Origin: DASTFP01 sp963816855
GTDB lineage: Bacteria > Verrucomicrobiota > Verrucomicrobiia > Chthoniobacterales > Terrimicrobiaceae
NCBI GenBank assembly: GCA_963816855.1
Contig: CAWFMA010000007.1
Span: 204,058 to 268,057 of the forward strand
DNA: 64,000 nt
Reading direction: 5' to 3'
In this document: positions 54,227 to 63,596 of the stretch, piece by piece
Layout of the letters: each line of letters begins with the position of its first letter
How positions within the stretch are numbered: the stretch's first letter is position 1
Translations under genes and position numbers: made by a program
Notes under the pieces: model-generated
Told to the model about the DNA's origin: nothing
What the model saw: only the letters and a program-made list of their open reading frames with translations
Databases searched by the model: none

Positions 54227-55096
54227 GAAATTACTCTTCGTGATCCCTGAAGGCAGCGGCGACACAAAGTGAGGGCCAGCTCAGTTCAGTTACCGTGATA
54301 ACGTGACGATATTCGCTTTATTGTTTGTGGGCTAAAAGTGCTTTGCGCGTGACGCTGCTGTCACTGCGCTCGCAAGGCGGTCGCCGTTACGCTGTTTCCT
54401 TAATCGTTCAACTCATGGGTGTGCTGCTGCGTGCGATTATGTCGGCGTGCCTCACTGTCCCGGCATTTGGAGCCTTGCCAGAGCCAGTTCGTGCGGAGAC
54501 CGTTCGGCCAGTTTCGACCACCGGCTGAGGCATTTGCGGAGGGCGCGTGATCCAACTGGTTAGCCACGTAGCTTGAAGGAGGAGCAAGGGATGATGGAAA
54601 TTGAATCGCCCTGTGAGCAGTTGCCGGGCCTTGCCGGGGGTTCTTTCGGGCGGTAATAACAAGGAAAGTCGTTGTGACAGTTGTACAGCCGAAAGCCCGC
54701 TGCGAAAAATAGGGCGAGATTGGGGAAAACCCGCCCCTACTTCTTGCTCCAAATTGCCCTTCGGTCCACGGCCCAACAAGTGGCGAGATTTGCATCTGCC
54801 CGTCACCTGATTTCAGCTCCGCATTATCAATGGAGTGGTCTCGCTCCTGACAGCAAAGGTCCGACAAGCGTGGACTCGTCGTGATGCTTCGCGATCTCAA
54901 GCTTGTAGAGGAATTCGCCGGCACCGACGGTCGATTGCGCTTTGCCACTACTGGGACGTTCTTGCAGCGTTTCGGGACTGGCGAGCTTGGGCGAATTGAC
55001 CGCGAAACGCGCCATGATAGATCACGCGCACCGGCCGCAATCCACTGTCAAGGATGATCTCGCTGGACAGCGGTCTTACTGCGTCCACCACAATAT
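54227..55096. other. Decayed stretch with no recognisable gene
   Basis: 870 bases. Long frames on the minus strand (54400-54948) are Ser/Arg/Pro-rich and match nothing I know. No RNA gene was seen. Likely degraded mobile DNA. Confidence 0.4.
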
Positions 55097-55276
55097 CAGT
55101 TTTCGGAGGAGCCGGGCGGTTCCGAATACGTGGAAGAAATTAAGAAAGCCCATCCAATGGGACGACTCGGCGAGCCTGAAGAGGTTGCCAACGCGATTCT
55201 CTTCTTGGCGTCAGACGAGGCATCATTCATCACTGGCACAGTTCTCCCGGTCGACGGCGGGTACCTGGCTCAGTAG
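55097..55276 (+). pseudogene. Short-chain dehydrogenase/reductase, C-terminal fragment
   Basis: The sequence reads EYVEEIKKAHPMGRLGEPEE, VANAILFLASDEASFITGTV and LPVDGGYLAQ then stop. This is the final helix and conserved FLASD..ITG...VDGG end of classical SDR enzymes. The Rossmann half and the Tyr-x3-Lys catalytic site are absent. Confidence 0.8.
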
Positions 55277-55543
55277 AGCCTCAAACAACCCCAAACCCCA
55301 ACCAAGGTGAAATCGGCACAGACAGGCTGCCGCTCATTCCTGAATCGTTCTTAATGTTTGGCGCGACAGACCGTTTTGATGCCTACGAAGACATTTTCCC
55401 TTTCCCCGAAAGAGGATCAGATCATTGAAAGGCGAACAAGCCTTGTGGGCGTAGCACTCTTTCGAAGACCCGACCGGGACGAAACTCCGGTGTTTTCGAC
55501 CAGAATCCTTGCCGTCGTTCAAGAGGCGGTATCCTGTCTACAG

Positions 55544-57040
55544 CTAGCGGACGTCGCGGACGGACTTGAGCGCGCCGTAGAGTGCAACATAGCGCGGATA
55601 GATCTCGCGCTCGTAGAGCTGAGTGCGTCGGCTGTCCGGCTCGATCATTGCGCGGCGGCGCACCATTGCCTTGCAGCCTTCTTTAATAGTTGCAAATCGC
55701 CCTGCCCCGCATGCTGCCAATATCGCGCAGCCGAGGGCCGGCGCATCGGGAACTTCGGTCAGTTCGAGCGGAGCGCCGATCGTGTCGGCGTGAATCTGAA
55801 GCCAGAATCGAGAGTTGCTTGCTCCACCCGCAACCACGATGCGCTTCGCGGAGAAGGCTTCTCCAAAGCTGTCAATGATCAGGCGGGTGCCGAGGCAGAT
55901 GCTTTCCACAATGGCGCGGAAAACATGGGTCGGCGTGTGCTTGAGTGTCAGTCCCGTGATTGCCCCGCGTGAGGCCGCGTCAGTATAGGGCGTGCGGTTG
56001 CCCTGGAAATGATCCAACACGACGAGGCCTTCAGCGCCCGGTTCGAGAGCGCTTGCGGCTTCGTTGAGCTCGTCAAAGCTCGTGTCGGGTGCGAAATGCC
56101 GCTTGAACCAGGCAATGACGGATCCGGTGGATGTCTGTCCGCCCTCGATGATCGCCTTGCCAGGATAGACCGCATCCATGTACGTGCCCCACACACCGGG
56201 CTTGTGAACTGGACTTGCAGCGACGCCCAGATGAAGATGTGAGGAGCCGGTGATCAGCGCCATCTCACCAGGCTCGGTGACGCCAAGCCCGACCATACCG
56301 ATGAAGGCATCGGCACCGCCCTGCACGACAGGTATGTCGGCCTTGAGGCCCAGCTGCTCGGCGGCGGCCCTCGTCAGTGGCCCGATAACATCGCCTGGCG
56401 CGATCACTTCCATAGGCCATTTGTCGAGGAGTTCCTCAAGCATGAGCGTCTTGAGGAGCGATACCGGCCGGCCGCCGTGGTCGGTCTGATAGTGCCAGCG
56501 CACTGACATGTTGTTGAGCGATCCGACCCAGCGTCCGGTAAGCCTCAGATTGATATAGTCCTGGTATTCGCCGATCTTCTCGGCACGATCGAAAAGCTCT
56601 CGCTGCTTCTCTTTGATCCACAGTGACTTAGGGATCAGCCATTCCGCCGAGACCGGCCCTGATCCCGCACCGTTTACACGAAGCGCGGGATCCTTGGTCG
56701 CGGCGATCGCATCTGCCTGTCTTGCCGAGCGCACGTCCATCCAAATCATGGCCGGACGGAGCGGACGTCCGTCGCGCTCGAGAGTCACGACTGAGCAGCA
56801 GGTCGTGTCGACGCAAAGCGCAATCACATCCTGGGCCGCGATATTAGCCTTGGCGAGCGCACCCTTGACCGAAGCGCCGAGCGCCTGCCACCAGTCTTCC
56901 GGATCTTGCTCCGCCCAGGACGGCTTAGGGAAATCGGTCTTGTATGCCGTGGCGTGAGAACCGCGCGGAAGGCCGTCAAGATCGAATACAAAGGCGCGCA
57001 GGCTTTCAGTGCCGCCGTCCACTCCGATCACGTAGCTCAT
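55544..57040 (-). CDS. FGGY-family carbohydrate kinase (ribulokinase-like)
   Basis: This 498-residue, two-domain sugar kinase has N-terminal IGVDGGTESLRAFVFDLDG binding ATP phosphates, a catalytic Asp region in VQGGADAFIGMVGLG, and the C-terminal FGGY signature region with VVAGGASNSRFWLQIHADTI. It phosphorylates a pentulose or similar ketose. The sequence style is like alphaproteobacterial D-ribulokinase-type proteins. No isomerase or transporter gene adjoins; a GNAT gene lies 198 bp upstream on the same strand. It is intact in a field of fragments, which suggests separate acquisition. Confidence 0.92.
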   Translation of the reverse strand: MSYVIGVDGGTESLRAFVFDLDGLPRGSHATAYKTDFPKPSWAEQDPEDWWQALGASVKGALAKANIAAQDVIALCVDTTCCSVVTLERDGRPLRPAMIWMDVRSARQADAIAATKDPALRVNGAGSGPVSAEWLIPKSLWIKEKQRELFDRAEKIGEYQDYINLRLTGRWVGSLNNMSVRWHYQTDHGGRPVSLLKTLMLEELLDKWPMEVIAPGDVIGPLTRAAAEQLGLKADIPVVQGGADAFIGMVGLGVTEPGEMALITGSSHLHLGVAASPVHKPGVWGTYMDAVYPGKAIIEGGQTSTGSVIAWFKRHFAPDTSFDELNEAASALEPGAEGLVVLDHFQGNRTPYTDAASRGAITGLTLKHTPTHVFRAIVESICLGTRLIIDSFGEAFSAKRIVVAGGASNSRFWLQIHADTIGAPLELTEVPDAPALGCAILAACGAGRFATIKEGCKAMVRRRAMIEPDSRRTQLYEREIYPRYVALYGALKSVRDVR

Positions 57041-57238
57041 GTCTGCAACTCGTCGAAATGCGCCGGAATATCAGCATCCCCGGATCGTCTACCTCGAGCG
57101 ATTTTTCGCCGAAAATGCGGGCGCGTCCGAGCTTCGCCGGGAGCCCTTGCCTCAAGGCCGTTCAGGTCTCGATCACCGAACCTTGACGGCACGTATTTGG
57201 CGTGCTCTCGACGGAGGCCGCTCCTTTCAGCGGCCGGC

Positions 57239-58090
57239 TCACCCCAATTCGAATGTCGTGACACCGAACAGCTTTGAGAGGTCGATCGCCGGATCTGGGC
57301 CTGTGTACATCCGGGCAGTTTCGAACACCGGAATCAGATCGCGCGCAGCCACCAGCGTTTGTGCCGTCAGGTTAGTCTCCGGGATGTCGAGAAAGAGCGA
57401 TTGGCCGTCAGTAGCGTGCGCGGAGGCCGCGTCATACAGAGCCCGAGCGGCGTCAATATTGTCCGCGACCAGCGGGCCTATCTTCCAGCCTTCGCGGCAT
57501 TGGCGAACAAGCGTGTACCCGATCAGTCGCCCCTGGTCTTGAGCCACATACGCTCCCGCTCCGGGCTGGGCGAGCCAGGCGCGGAGAAAAGCGCTACGCC
57601 GTTCGGGAAAGATCTGCCGGTCCAAGTCGCAGACCGCCTCGAACGAGACCTTGGCCGCCGGTACGACCGAAGCTGCGACCGCGGCATCAGCAGCGCGACC
57701 CCGATAACGGAGATTGCGATACGCCAGACGAAACCCCGATTTTGCGTAGTTGTCTTGCTCGGCCAGCACGCCATCCAAACCGATATTGTGTCCCCGGAGC
57801 CGAGACATGGCGGCCTGCCACAGCCTCATGCCAAAACCGCGGCCACGAAACTCGGGCCGGACGATATACAGGCCCACGAAGCCATAACAGCCGCCGTAGG
57901 ACACCGCCGAGATGCACCCAATGGGTTGACCAGTCAGTTCGCCGATCAAGAATCCACCGGGGTCCGCCTCGAAGAAGCATTCCGCATCGTGAAGCCCTGG
58001 GTTCCATCCCTCCCGCGCGGCCAGCTCGATCGCAAATGCAAGCTCATCCCGGCGCATAAGCCTGACGTGGAAATCGCCGAGAGGAGTCAT
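57239..58090 (-). CDS. GNAT-family N-acetyltransferase with C-terminal YitH-like domain
   Basis: This is a 283-residue protein. The N-terminal GNAT domain (10-130) holds the acetyl-CoA loop in IVRPEFRGRGFGMRLWQAAM (V-x-R-G-x-G-x-G/M). The second half (145-283) includes VAQDQGRLIGYTLVRQCREG and LFLDIPETNLTAQTLVAARD, typical of a second GNAT-like unit seen in YitH/HI0933-neighbour acetyltransferases. Substrate unknown. Same strand as the FGGY kinase. Confidence 0.85.
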   Translation of the reverse strand: MTPLGDFHVRLMRRDELAFAIELAAREGWNPGLHDAECFFEADPGGFLIGELTGQPIGCISAVSYGGCYGFVGLYIVRPEFRGRGFGMRLWQAAMSRLRGHNIGLDGVLAEQDNYAKSGFRLAYRNLRYRGRAADAAVAASVVPAAKVSFEAVCDLDRQIFPERRSAFLRAWLAQPGAGAYVAQDQGRLIGYTLVRQCREGWKIGPLVADNIDAARALYDAASAHATDGQSLFLDIPETNLTAQTLVAARDLIPVFETARMYTGPDPAIDLSKLFGVTTFELG

Positions 58091-58248
58091 CGGCCTGGTT
58101 CGTTCGCAGTTCGCGGAAGTCGTGTACCGATACTAGGAAGCTTCATACGCCTTGGCAAATTGTCTTTCAGAGATCATCTGGAAAGCTCGCCTTGCGCGAC
58201 GCGTCGCGCCCCAGCCATATCAACAAAGCGCGGCCCGCCAATCAAAGG

Positions 58249-58581
58249 TCACCACGAGGCTCCTGGCGCGAAGTTTCGGCCCGTGCCAGCACATTCCGTG
58301 CCCATTTTCCGATATCGACGACTCCCGCCCGCCGAAATGCCGAAATGAAAAGTCCGTACGAGCCTTCCAGAGCCTGTGCCCGCTCGAGGGAGGCAAGCGC
58401 CTGGCGTCAAGTCGCCGAGGTCACGGACCACTACGAACAACCCGCCAGAATGCCGCAGCCGATCCGCTTCGCGTTCCTGCGCCTTGGTTAGGGGTTGGCC
58501 GGCGACCTTACATTCGCAGGACAGCCAACGACCATGGTAGCAAATCCGGAAATCAGCCCGTCCGCACTTGCCGCTGGGTGC
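58249..58581 (-). pseudogene. VRR-NUC-type nuclease fragment (PD-(D/E)xK fold)
   Basis: The open frame has no start; a TGA sits just before it. It reads SGKCGRADFRICYHGRWLSC, ECKVAGQPLTKAQEREADRL and GGLFVVVRDLGDL, matching the VRR-NUC endonuclease pattern D-x(n)-E-x-K (ADFRI, then CECKV) with the trailing A/G-VV-VR segment. The last 50 codons look unrelated. Such nucleases are common in phages. Confidence 0.6.
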
Positions 58582-58612
58582 TCATACAATCTACCTCTGA
58601 CCTTGGGCAAAG

Positions 58613-58816
58613 CTAGGACCTGCAAGTTCGAAGAAAAATCCTTTTCCGGTTATCGTTCAAGACTGTTGCAAGGTAGCCATAGTCCAGGATCTGGGTTATC
58701 TCAATTTCAAGGACCGTGGCGGCTTCATACCTCTTGATTCTCTCAGCCTTCATTTCTCTCGGCTTCCTTCTTCTCGCGTTCATTCGCCAGTGCGCGCTCT
58801 CGGTATTGTTCATCAA
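58613..58816 (-). CDS. Short hypothetical ORF
   Basis: This 67-residue frame contains KAERIKRYEAATVLEIEITQ and ILDYGYLATVLNDNRKRIFL, which is protein-like. It is on the same strand as the VRR-NUC relic and may be from the same phage-derived piece. Family unknown. Confidence 0.3.
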   Translation of the reverse strand: MMNNTESAHWRMNARRRKPREMKAERIKRYEAATVLEIEITQILDYGYLATVLNDNRKRIFLRTCRS

Positions 58817-58954
58817 TCGCGGCGTCTCTATTGCGCTGCTTCCTGAAAGGCTTCCAAGGCGATCAACTCAATCTGCAAAATGCCAATCCAAGTTAAGCTG
58901 ATTTTGATCTAGTAACTTTTTGGTTCTACGACGCACTGCAAATTCATCGCCTTC

Positions 58955-59197
58955 ATGCCGCAAGGGGAATTCTTGAATTTCATTTCCAAACATGCGCTGT
59001 GCTGCGCGTCTTTTTGTCTGCGAATGCAAGCGGAGGTGACCGACTTGCTATTTGAGAACGAGCGGATCGTCGGCGTGCGAGCAACGCCGCGGGGCGAACT
59101 CGAAGTGCGCGCTGATCTCGTGGTCGGTGCAGACGGACGCAGTTCGACTGTGCGCGAACGCGCAGACTTGGAAGCTATGGATCTCGAGGTACCATAG
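58955..59197 (+). pseudogene. FAD-dependent monooxygenase (PHBH/UbiH type), internal fragment
   Basis: The codons MPQGEFLNFISKHA, MQAEVTDLLFENERIVGVRA and LEVRADLVVGADGRSSTVRE cover the middle of the flavin monooxygenase fold, including the conserved VVGADGRSSTVR motif that contacts FAD and NADPH. The N-terminal GxGxxG domain is missing, and a slip after LEVP breaks the expected DVLWF continuation. Confidence 0.8.
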
Positions 59198-59234
59198 ACG
59201 TGCTCTGGTTCGGTCTCTCCCAACAGGCGGGCGA

Positions 59235-59345
59235 CCCAGAAAGGTCGACGTCGAACGGCTGTTCGCGGGGGCGAAGCAAGCCTTGGGGGGTCTCGACATC
59301 CTGGTTAACAACGCCGGTGTGTACGAATTGCTGAAGTCGAGATTG
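59235..59345 (+). pseudogene. Short-chain dehydrogenase/reductase, internal fragment
   Basis: KVDVERLFAGAKQALGGLDI then LVNNAGVYELLKS is the strand-4/NNAG region of an SDR enzyme. The parts before and after are absent. It follows the flavin-monooxygenase fragment directly, so two broken genes are fused. Confidence 0.8.
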
Positions 59346-59725
59346 CCAGCGGGACGGAAATTGACTTGCAGGACTTTGATCTTTAGCACTGGCTGGAGTC
59401 AGCCATGAAATTTGGCGACGCGGCAAAATCTGATGCAACGGATTTGCGAGATCGGAGAAAAAGGAAAGCCATCAAAGAGTTTAACAACTCGCCTGACACC
59501 GTGCAACACAGCCATGTGCACCCGCAAGTAGACGCTGCGCTCATCAAGGAACTTCGCTCCGGCTTAACAACCACGAAAAGGATGCCCATTTACCTGATGA
59601 TTGCTGTGAGTTGATCTCGCCTGCGTCTAGAGGAACTAGGAACTTAGCGCCAAGCAGCAGGCCAAGACAGAAACGTGCTGTGTGATCCGATCCCCTGCTA
59701 ATTTCCAGCTTGGCTTAGAAATCAA
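59346..59725. other. Decayed spacer, nothing recognised
   Basis: 380 bases between the SDR and protease fragments. Short frames (59405-59614 plus) are unsupported. Confidence 0.35.
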
Positions 59726-59911
59726 CACCTGATCGAGGACGCTGATGCCGTATCGGTAGTCACATCTGACGGCAAGAAGGTGTCAGCTAAAGTTGTGAAG
59801 GCCGACGCTTACAAGGATCTGGCTATCATCAAAGTTGATCTCTCAGGAGCACCGCATCTGACACTTGGACGGTCGGCCGATGTTAAGGTCCTCGACCCGA
59901 GAATCCGGTGA
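59726..59911 (+). pseudogene. HtrA/Deg-like trypsin-fold serine protease fragment
   Basis: HLIEDADAVSVVTSDGKKVS, AKVVKADAYKDLAIIKVDLS and HLTLGRSADVKV match the region after the catalytic His through the catalytic Asp (DLAIIKV) of HtrA-type proteases. The Ser and PDZ domains are gone. The stop is one base from the convergent acyl-CoA synthetase stop. Confidence 0.65.
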
Positions 59912-62752
59912 CTATGACAAGGCTAGCTCGGCCTTCCACTCGTCTTCTTTGCTATCAAAATGCAGCTTAAAGCCAACCTTCTTCGAGACGTGCTGCATCA
60001 CGCTGTTGTCGGGAAGGATGTGCGCGAAGATACGGCTGAGCTTTTCCTTGCGGCCGATCTCAACGAGAAGGCGCAGCAGCTTTGTGCCGAGACCGTGGCC
60101 TTGCCATTGATCGCTGATCATGATTGCCCATTCCGCTTCATCTAGCCCGTGCAACTTGATGAGTCGGCCGACCCCGAGAATCTCGTGGCGGGCAGTTTGT
60201 GGATTCTTATAATCAATGACCAGCGCGATCTCGCGGTCATAATCGTTGAAGCAAATTCGCGTGAGCCGCTCGTGGGCGATACGCGTCTCGAGCTTGAGCA
60301 GGCTAAAATAGCGAAACCGCACGCTCTGCTCGGATAGCGTTTTGTGGAATTCGATCATCAACGGCTCGTCTTCCGGCCGAATCGGCCGAAGGATGGCGAT
60401 GGTGTTGTCGCGGAGTCGGCAACGCGCAACGTACTGTGAAGGATACGGTCGGATTCCTGGGCGCGGGAGCTCGTCTTCATGCGCCTCGGCGCTGTGCAGA
60501 ACCATCCGCGCGTCAAGGGCGATGAGGCCGCTGGCTGAGGCCACCAGCGGGTTGATGTCGATCTCTTTGATCCAGCGCTGCTCGGCAACGAGTTGGCTGA
60601 AGCGGACGAGCAATTGATCGAGCGCTGCAAGGTCGGCCGGGCCGCGGCCGCGCACGCCTTTAAGCGCGGCGAAGATGCGGGTTTGCTCGATTACCCGACG
60701 GGCAAGCGTGGCGTTCAGCGGTGGCAGCGCGAGCGCGCGATCCTTGAAAACCTCGACCAGCGGTCCGCCAGCACCGAAAAGCAGGACCGGCCCGAACTGC
60801 GGATCAAGCCTGCTTCCGAGGATGAGCTCGCAGCCGTCGAACGCGATCATTGGCTCCACCGTGACGCCAAGGAAATCCTCGCCTCGATTATGTTTGGTTA
60901 CAGCTAACTGGATTTGGCGGTATGCCCTCCGGACAGCCCCTGCGCCGCGCAGATTCAATTTCACGCCCCCCACGACAGTCTTGTGTGTGATCGTCGCGGA
61001 GTAAACTTTAAGCACGACAGAGCTGCCAATGCTCTCTGCTAACTTGACTGCTTCCTCTTCACTAAATGCGATGTGGGTCTCGACAACGGAAATGCCATAG
61101 GCGGCGAGAATTTCCTTCGATTGGACCTCTGTGAGAAGAGTGCGCTTTCTTCTACGCGCCGTTCGGATGATCTTGGCCACTTGGGAACGCTTAGCAAACT
61201 GGTTGTCGGAGTCTGCACCGACGGCCGGCGTTTCGTAGAGGCTCCGTAGATTGTCGGCGTACCGCCACATGTAAGCAAACGCGCGCATGGCCGTATCCGG
61301 ATAGGGGAAGGTCGGGATGCCGGCATTGTTGAGGATCTCTTCGCCAACTCGCACTTGATCGCCGCCCATCCAACTCGCAAGGATCGGTTTCCCGTTAAAC
61401 TTTGCGAAGCGTTTGAGCTGCTCAGCGGTCGCAGTGGGTTCGGTCATTGCCTGTGGCGTCAGAATGACGAGCACACCGTCGTTGTTCGGATCCTTCGAGA
61501 CGATCTCGAGCGCTTTCGCGTAACGTTCTGGTCCGGCATCACCAAGGAGGTCTACGGGATTGTTCCGGCTCCCGTGCGCCGGAAGCAGCTTGTTGAATGC
61601 ATCGAAAGACTCGCGGGAGAGCTGGGCAATCTGGCCGCCGCCCGTTGCAAGCATGTCGGTGGCGAGTGCGGCCGGTCCGCCAGCATTCGTCACGATAACT
61701 AGGCGCGGAGTGCGCGGGCGTGGTTGCTTAGCGAGCACCTCCGCCATGTTGAAGAGTTCGGGAATCGTATTTACGCGTAGGACGCCCACGCGCCGAAACG
61801 CGGCATCTAGCACCTCGTCATTACCGGTAAGGGAGCCTGTGTGCGAAGCCGCCGCTTTCGATGCGGCTTCGGAACGGCCGACCTTGATGACAATAATGGG
61901 CTTGGTAAGCGCCACTTCGCGCGCAGCAGAAAGAAACGAGCGGGCGTTGCCAATGCTCTCCATGTAGATCACGATGCTTTTCGTGCTTGGATCGTCCCCC
62001 AGATAGTAAATCAGGTCGCCCCAGTTCACATCGAGCATCGAACCGACCGAGACAAAGGCGCTGAAGCCAACCTTCTCGCGCAGGCCCCAATCCAGGATGG
62101 CCGTACACAACCCGACACTTTGGCTAATGAATCCTACGCTTCCGGGCAGCGCCATGTCGGCCGCGAAGGTCGCATTCAGCGCAATCCGCGGTCGCATCAC
62201 CCCGAGGCAATTCGGCCCAATGATCCGCATTTTACTGCCTCGCAGTTCCTTGAGAACTTGCTTCTCCAGCTCACGGCCGGCTTGGCCGCACTCTTCGAAC
62301 CCGGCCGAAACAATTATCGCACCCTTCACACCCGCCTCGACGCATTCGCCGATCAGAGCAGGCACGGTGGGCGCCGGCGTGGCAACTACCGCTAAGTCGA
62401 CAGCATGCTGGGCCGCGCTGATCCTTGGAAAAGCAGTGATGCCGAATACTCGCCTGCGCCTCGGATTCACCGGGATGAGCGTGCCGCCAAAGTTGCCGGC
62501 TTTTAGATTTTCCATCAGCGTCCGTCCGACGCTTCCTTCGGTTTCCGTTGCGCCGATCACAGCCACCGACCGCGGAGCGAGCATCATTTCCAGTGCGGGC
62601 CGGCGCTCACGGAGTATATCGTGAACGCGCTCAAGTTTCGGCGGAGCGATAGCTCTCACGGCCTTAACGAAGCTGCGGCAGCGCGCGGGCATGGGCGTCG
62701 GGCGTCTGGCTTTTCTCGGCTTGGGTGCGAACCCGTCTTTCGAAGCCGACAA
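59912..62752 (-). CDS. ADP-forming acyl-CoA synthetase fused to GNAT acetyltransferase (Pat-like)
   Basis: This is a 946-residue multi-domain protein. CoA-binding Rossmann domain at about 57-185 (RSVAVIGATETEGSVGRTLM), succinyl-CoA-synthetase-like alpha domain with phospho-histidine His304 in SHTGSLTGNDE, ATP-grasp domain at about 530-745 (TLLTEVQSKEILAAYGISVV onward), and a C-terminal GNAT domain at about 780-940 (WAIMISDQWQGHGLGTKLLR). The family either makes acetyl-CoA with ADP/ATP exchange or, with the acyltransferase, acetylates metabolic lysines such as in acetyl-CoA synthetase. The start is uncertain; the ATG at 62692 is an alternative. Intact. Confidence 0.9.
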   Translation of the reverse strand: MSASKDGFAPKPRKARRPTPMPARCRSFVKAVRAIAPPKLERVHDILRERRPALEMMLAPRSVAVIGATETEGSVGRTLMENLKAGNFGGTLIPVNPRRRRVFGITAFPRISAAQHAVDLAVVATPAPTVPALIGECVEAGVKGAIIVSAGFEECGQAGRELEKQVLKELRGSKMRIIGPNCLGVMRPRIALNATFAADMALPGSVGFISQSVGLCTAILDWGLREKVGFSAFVSVGSMLDVNWGDLIYYLGDDPSTKSIVIYMESIGNARSFLSAAREVALTKPIIVIKVGRSEAASKAAASHTGSLTGNDEVLDAAFRRVGVLRVNTIPELFNMAEVLAKQPRPRTPRLVIVTNAGGPAALATDMLATGGGQIAQLSRESFDAFNKLLPAHGSRNNPVDLLGDAGPERYAKALEIVSKDPNNDGVLVILTPQAMTEPTATAEQLKRFAKFNGKPILASWMGGDQVRVGEEILNNAGIPTFPYPDTAMRAFAYMWRYADNLRSLYETPAVGADSDNQFAKRSQVAKIIRTARRRKRTLLTEVQSKEILAAYGISVVETHIAFSEEEAVKLAESIGSSVVLKVYSATITHKTVVGGVKLNLRGAGAVRRAYRQIQLAVTKHNRGEDFLGVTVEPMIAFDGCELILGSRLDPQFGPVLLFGAGGPLVEVFKDRALALPPLNATLARRVIEQTRIFAALKGVRGRGPADLAALDQLLVRFSQLVAEQRWIKEIDINPLVASASGLIALDARMVLHSAEAHEDELPRPGIRPYPSQYVARCRLRDNTIAILRPIRPEDEPLMIEFHKTLSEQSVRFRYFSLLKLETRIAHERLTRICFNDYDREIALVIDYKNPQTARHEILGVGRLIKLHGLDEAEWAIMISDQWQGHGLGTKLLRLLVEIGRKEKLSRIFAHILPDNSVMQHVSKKVGFKLHFDSKEDEWKAELALS

Positions 62753-63125
62753 TCACCAAGACGGCCAGCGCGACACCGATCACCCGCAGCCACGCTGCTG
62801 CATCGAGTGGGGGGAGTGGAAGGCCACGTTCATAAATGGCATGCAACTGAAGGCCGCCTGCGAGACGATCATCGTGGCGACACCCGCTAGCAGCCAACAA
62901 TTCAACAAGTGACGATAAGGAACGGCTGACCGAGCGGCCACTAAAAAGGTAAAACAGGCTGCACCACTGCCCGGCCGCGAAAGCACACGAAGTAGCGACG
63001 CCTTCGGGTTCAATCTCCAGCCTAAAGCTGTCGGCATTTGCCTCAAGTCGTTGCCGAACGCGAAATGGCCGCTGACTCGCCGGATCCAGGCCCAGCGTCT
63101 TGGGTTGATCAAGCACGCCGAGCAT
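62664..63125 (-). pseudogene. Chimeric relic: flavin-reductase N terminus joined to P-type ATPase C terminus
   Basis: The first 60 codons (PFRVRQRLEANADSFRLEIE, FAAGQWCSLFYLF) look like the FAD-binding start of ferredoxin-NADP-reductase-type proteins found in hydrogenase-like operons. The rest is the tail of a cation P-type ATPase read in more than one frame (LFYLFSGRSVSRS, LLAGVATMIVSQAAFSCMPF, LDAAAWLRVIGVALAVLVIV). Gene decay plus fusion is the simplest reading. It overlaps the cNMP gene by 17 bases, as an operon partner would. Confidence 0.55.
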
Positions 63126-63570
63126 AGAAATCGAGTAACTGCATGCGCGTTGCTTGAAGCCGCTGCAACAGAATTTGGCCTACACGCTTCGTGATATCGT
63201 AACCAAAGTCATGGTCCTCTTCCGCGATCTGTCGGATTGCCTGCGCATCAAAGGCTACGACGCGAGTGTTATCGATGGATCGCGCGCTGAAATGCCACTG
63301 ATACGGTGGAAACAGCGATGAGGACCCCAGCACTTCGCCCTCTCCAATCGTTTGAACTGTGATGACGCCCATGCCAGGCGCGAATGTCTCCAGCGCGACT
63401 CGTCCGGCGTGGATAAGATAGAAACGATCGGCCTTTGATCCCTCCAGGAAGATTTGTTGCTGCACGCCGAAGTGCAGTTCTGAAGCGCATTGGTTAATCC
63501 GCGGGAAATAGTCGGATTTGAGTCGGTGCCAGAACGGGTGTTCGGCGATGATTTGTTCGAGCGTGCGCAT
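63109..63570 (-). CDS. Cyclic-nucleotide-binding domain protein without HTH
   Basis: This 153-residue protein has the CRP-type effector fold: FGVQQQIFLEGSKADRFYLI, GRVALETFAPG, IGEGEVLGSSSLFPPYQWHF (the phosphate cassette is degenerate, with no Arg in the usual place) and VVAFDAQAIRQIAEED. It ends with helix ITKRVGQILLQRLQATRMQL and no DNA-binding domain. Similar proteins precede a FAD-binding reductase in hydrogenase-type operons, matching the reductase remnant just downstream. ATG 63568-63570 has GGAGACC in front. Confidence 0.8.
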   Translation of the reverse strand: MRTLEQIIAEHPFWHRLKSDYFPRINQCASELHFGVQQQIFLEGSKADRFYLIHAGRVALETFAPGMGVITVQTIGEGEVLGSSSLFPPYQWHFSARSIDNTRVVAFDAQAIRQIAEEDHDFGYDITKRVGQILLQRLQATRMQLLDFYARRA

Positions 63571-63596
63571 GGTCTCCTCTCAAGCGTTACGGTCGT

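Noticed and set aside
54400..54948. 182-codon minus-strand frame
   Set aside because: Ser/Arg/Pro-rich without a recognisable domain, surrounded by decayed DNA.
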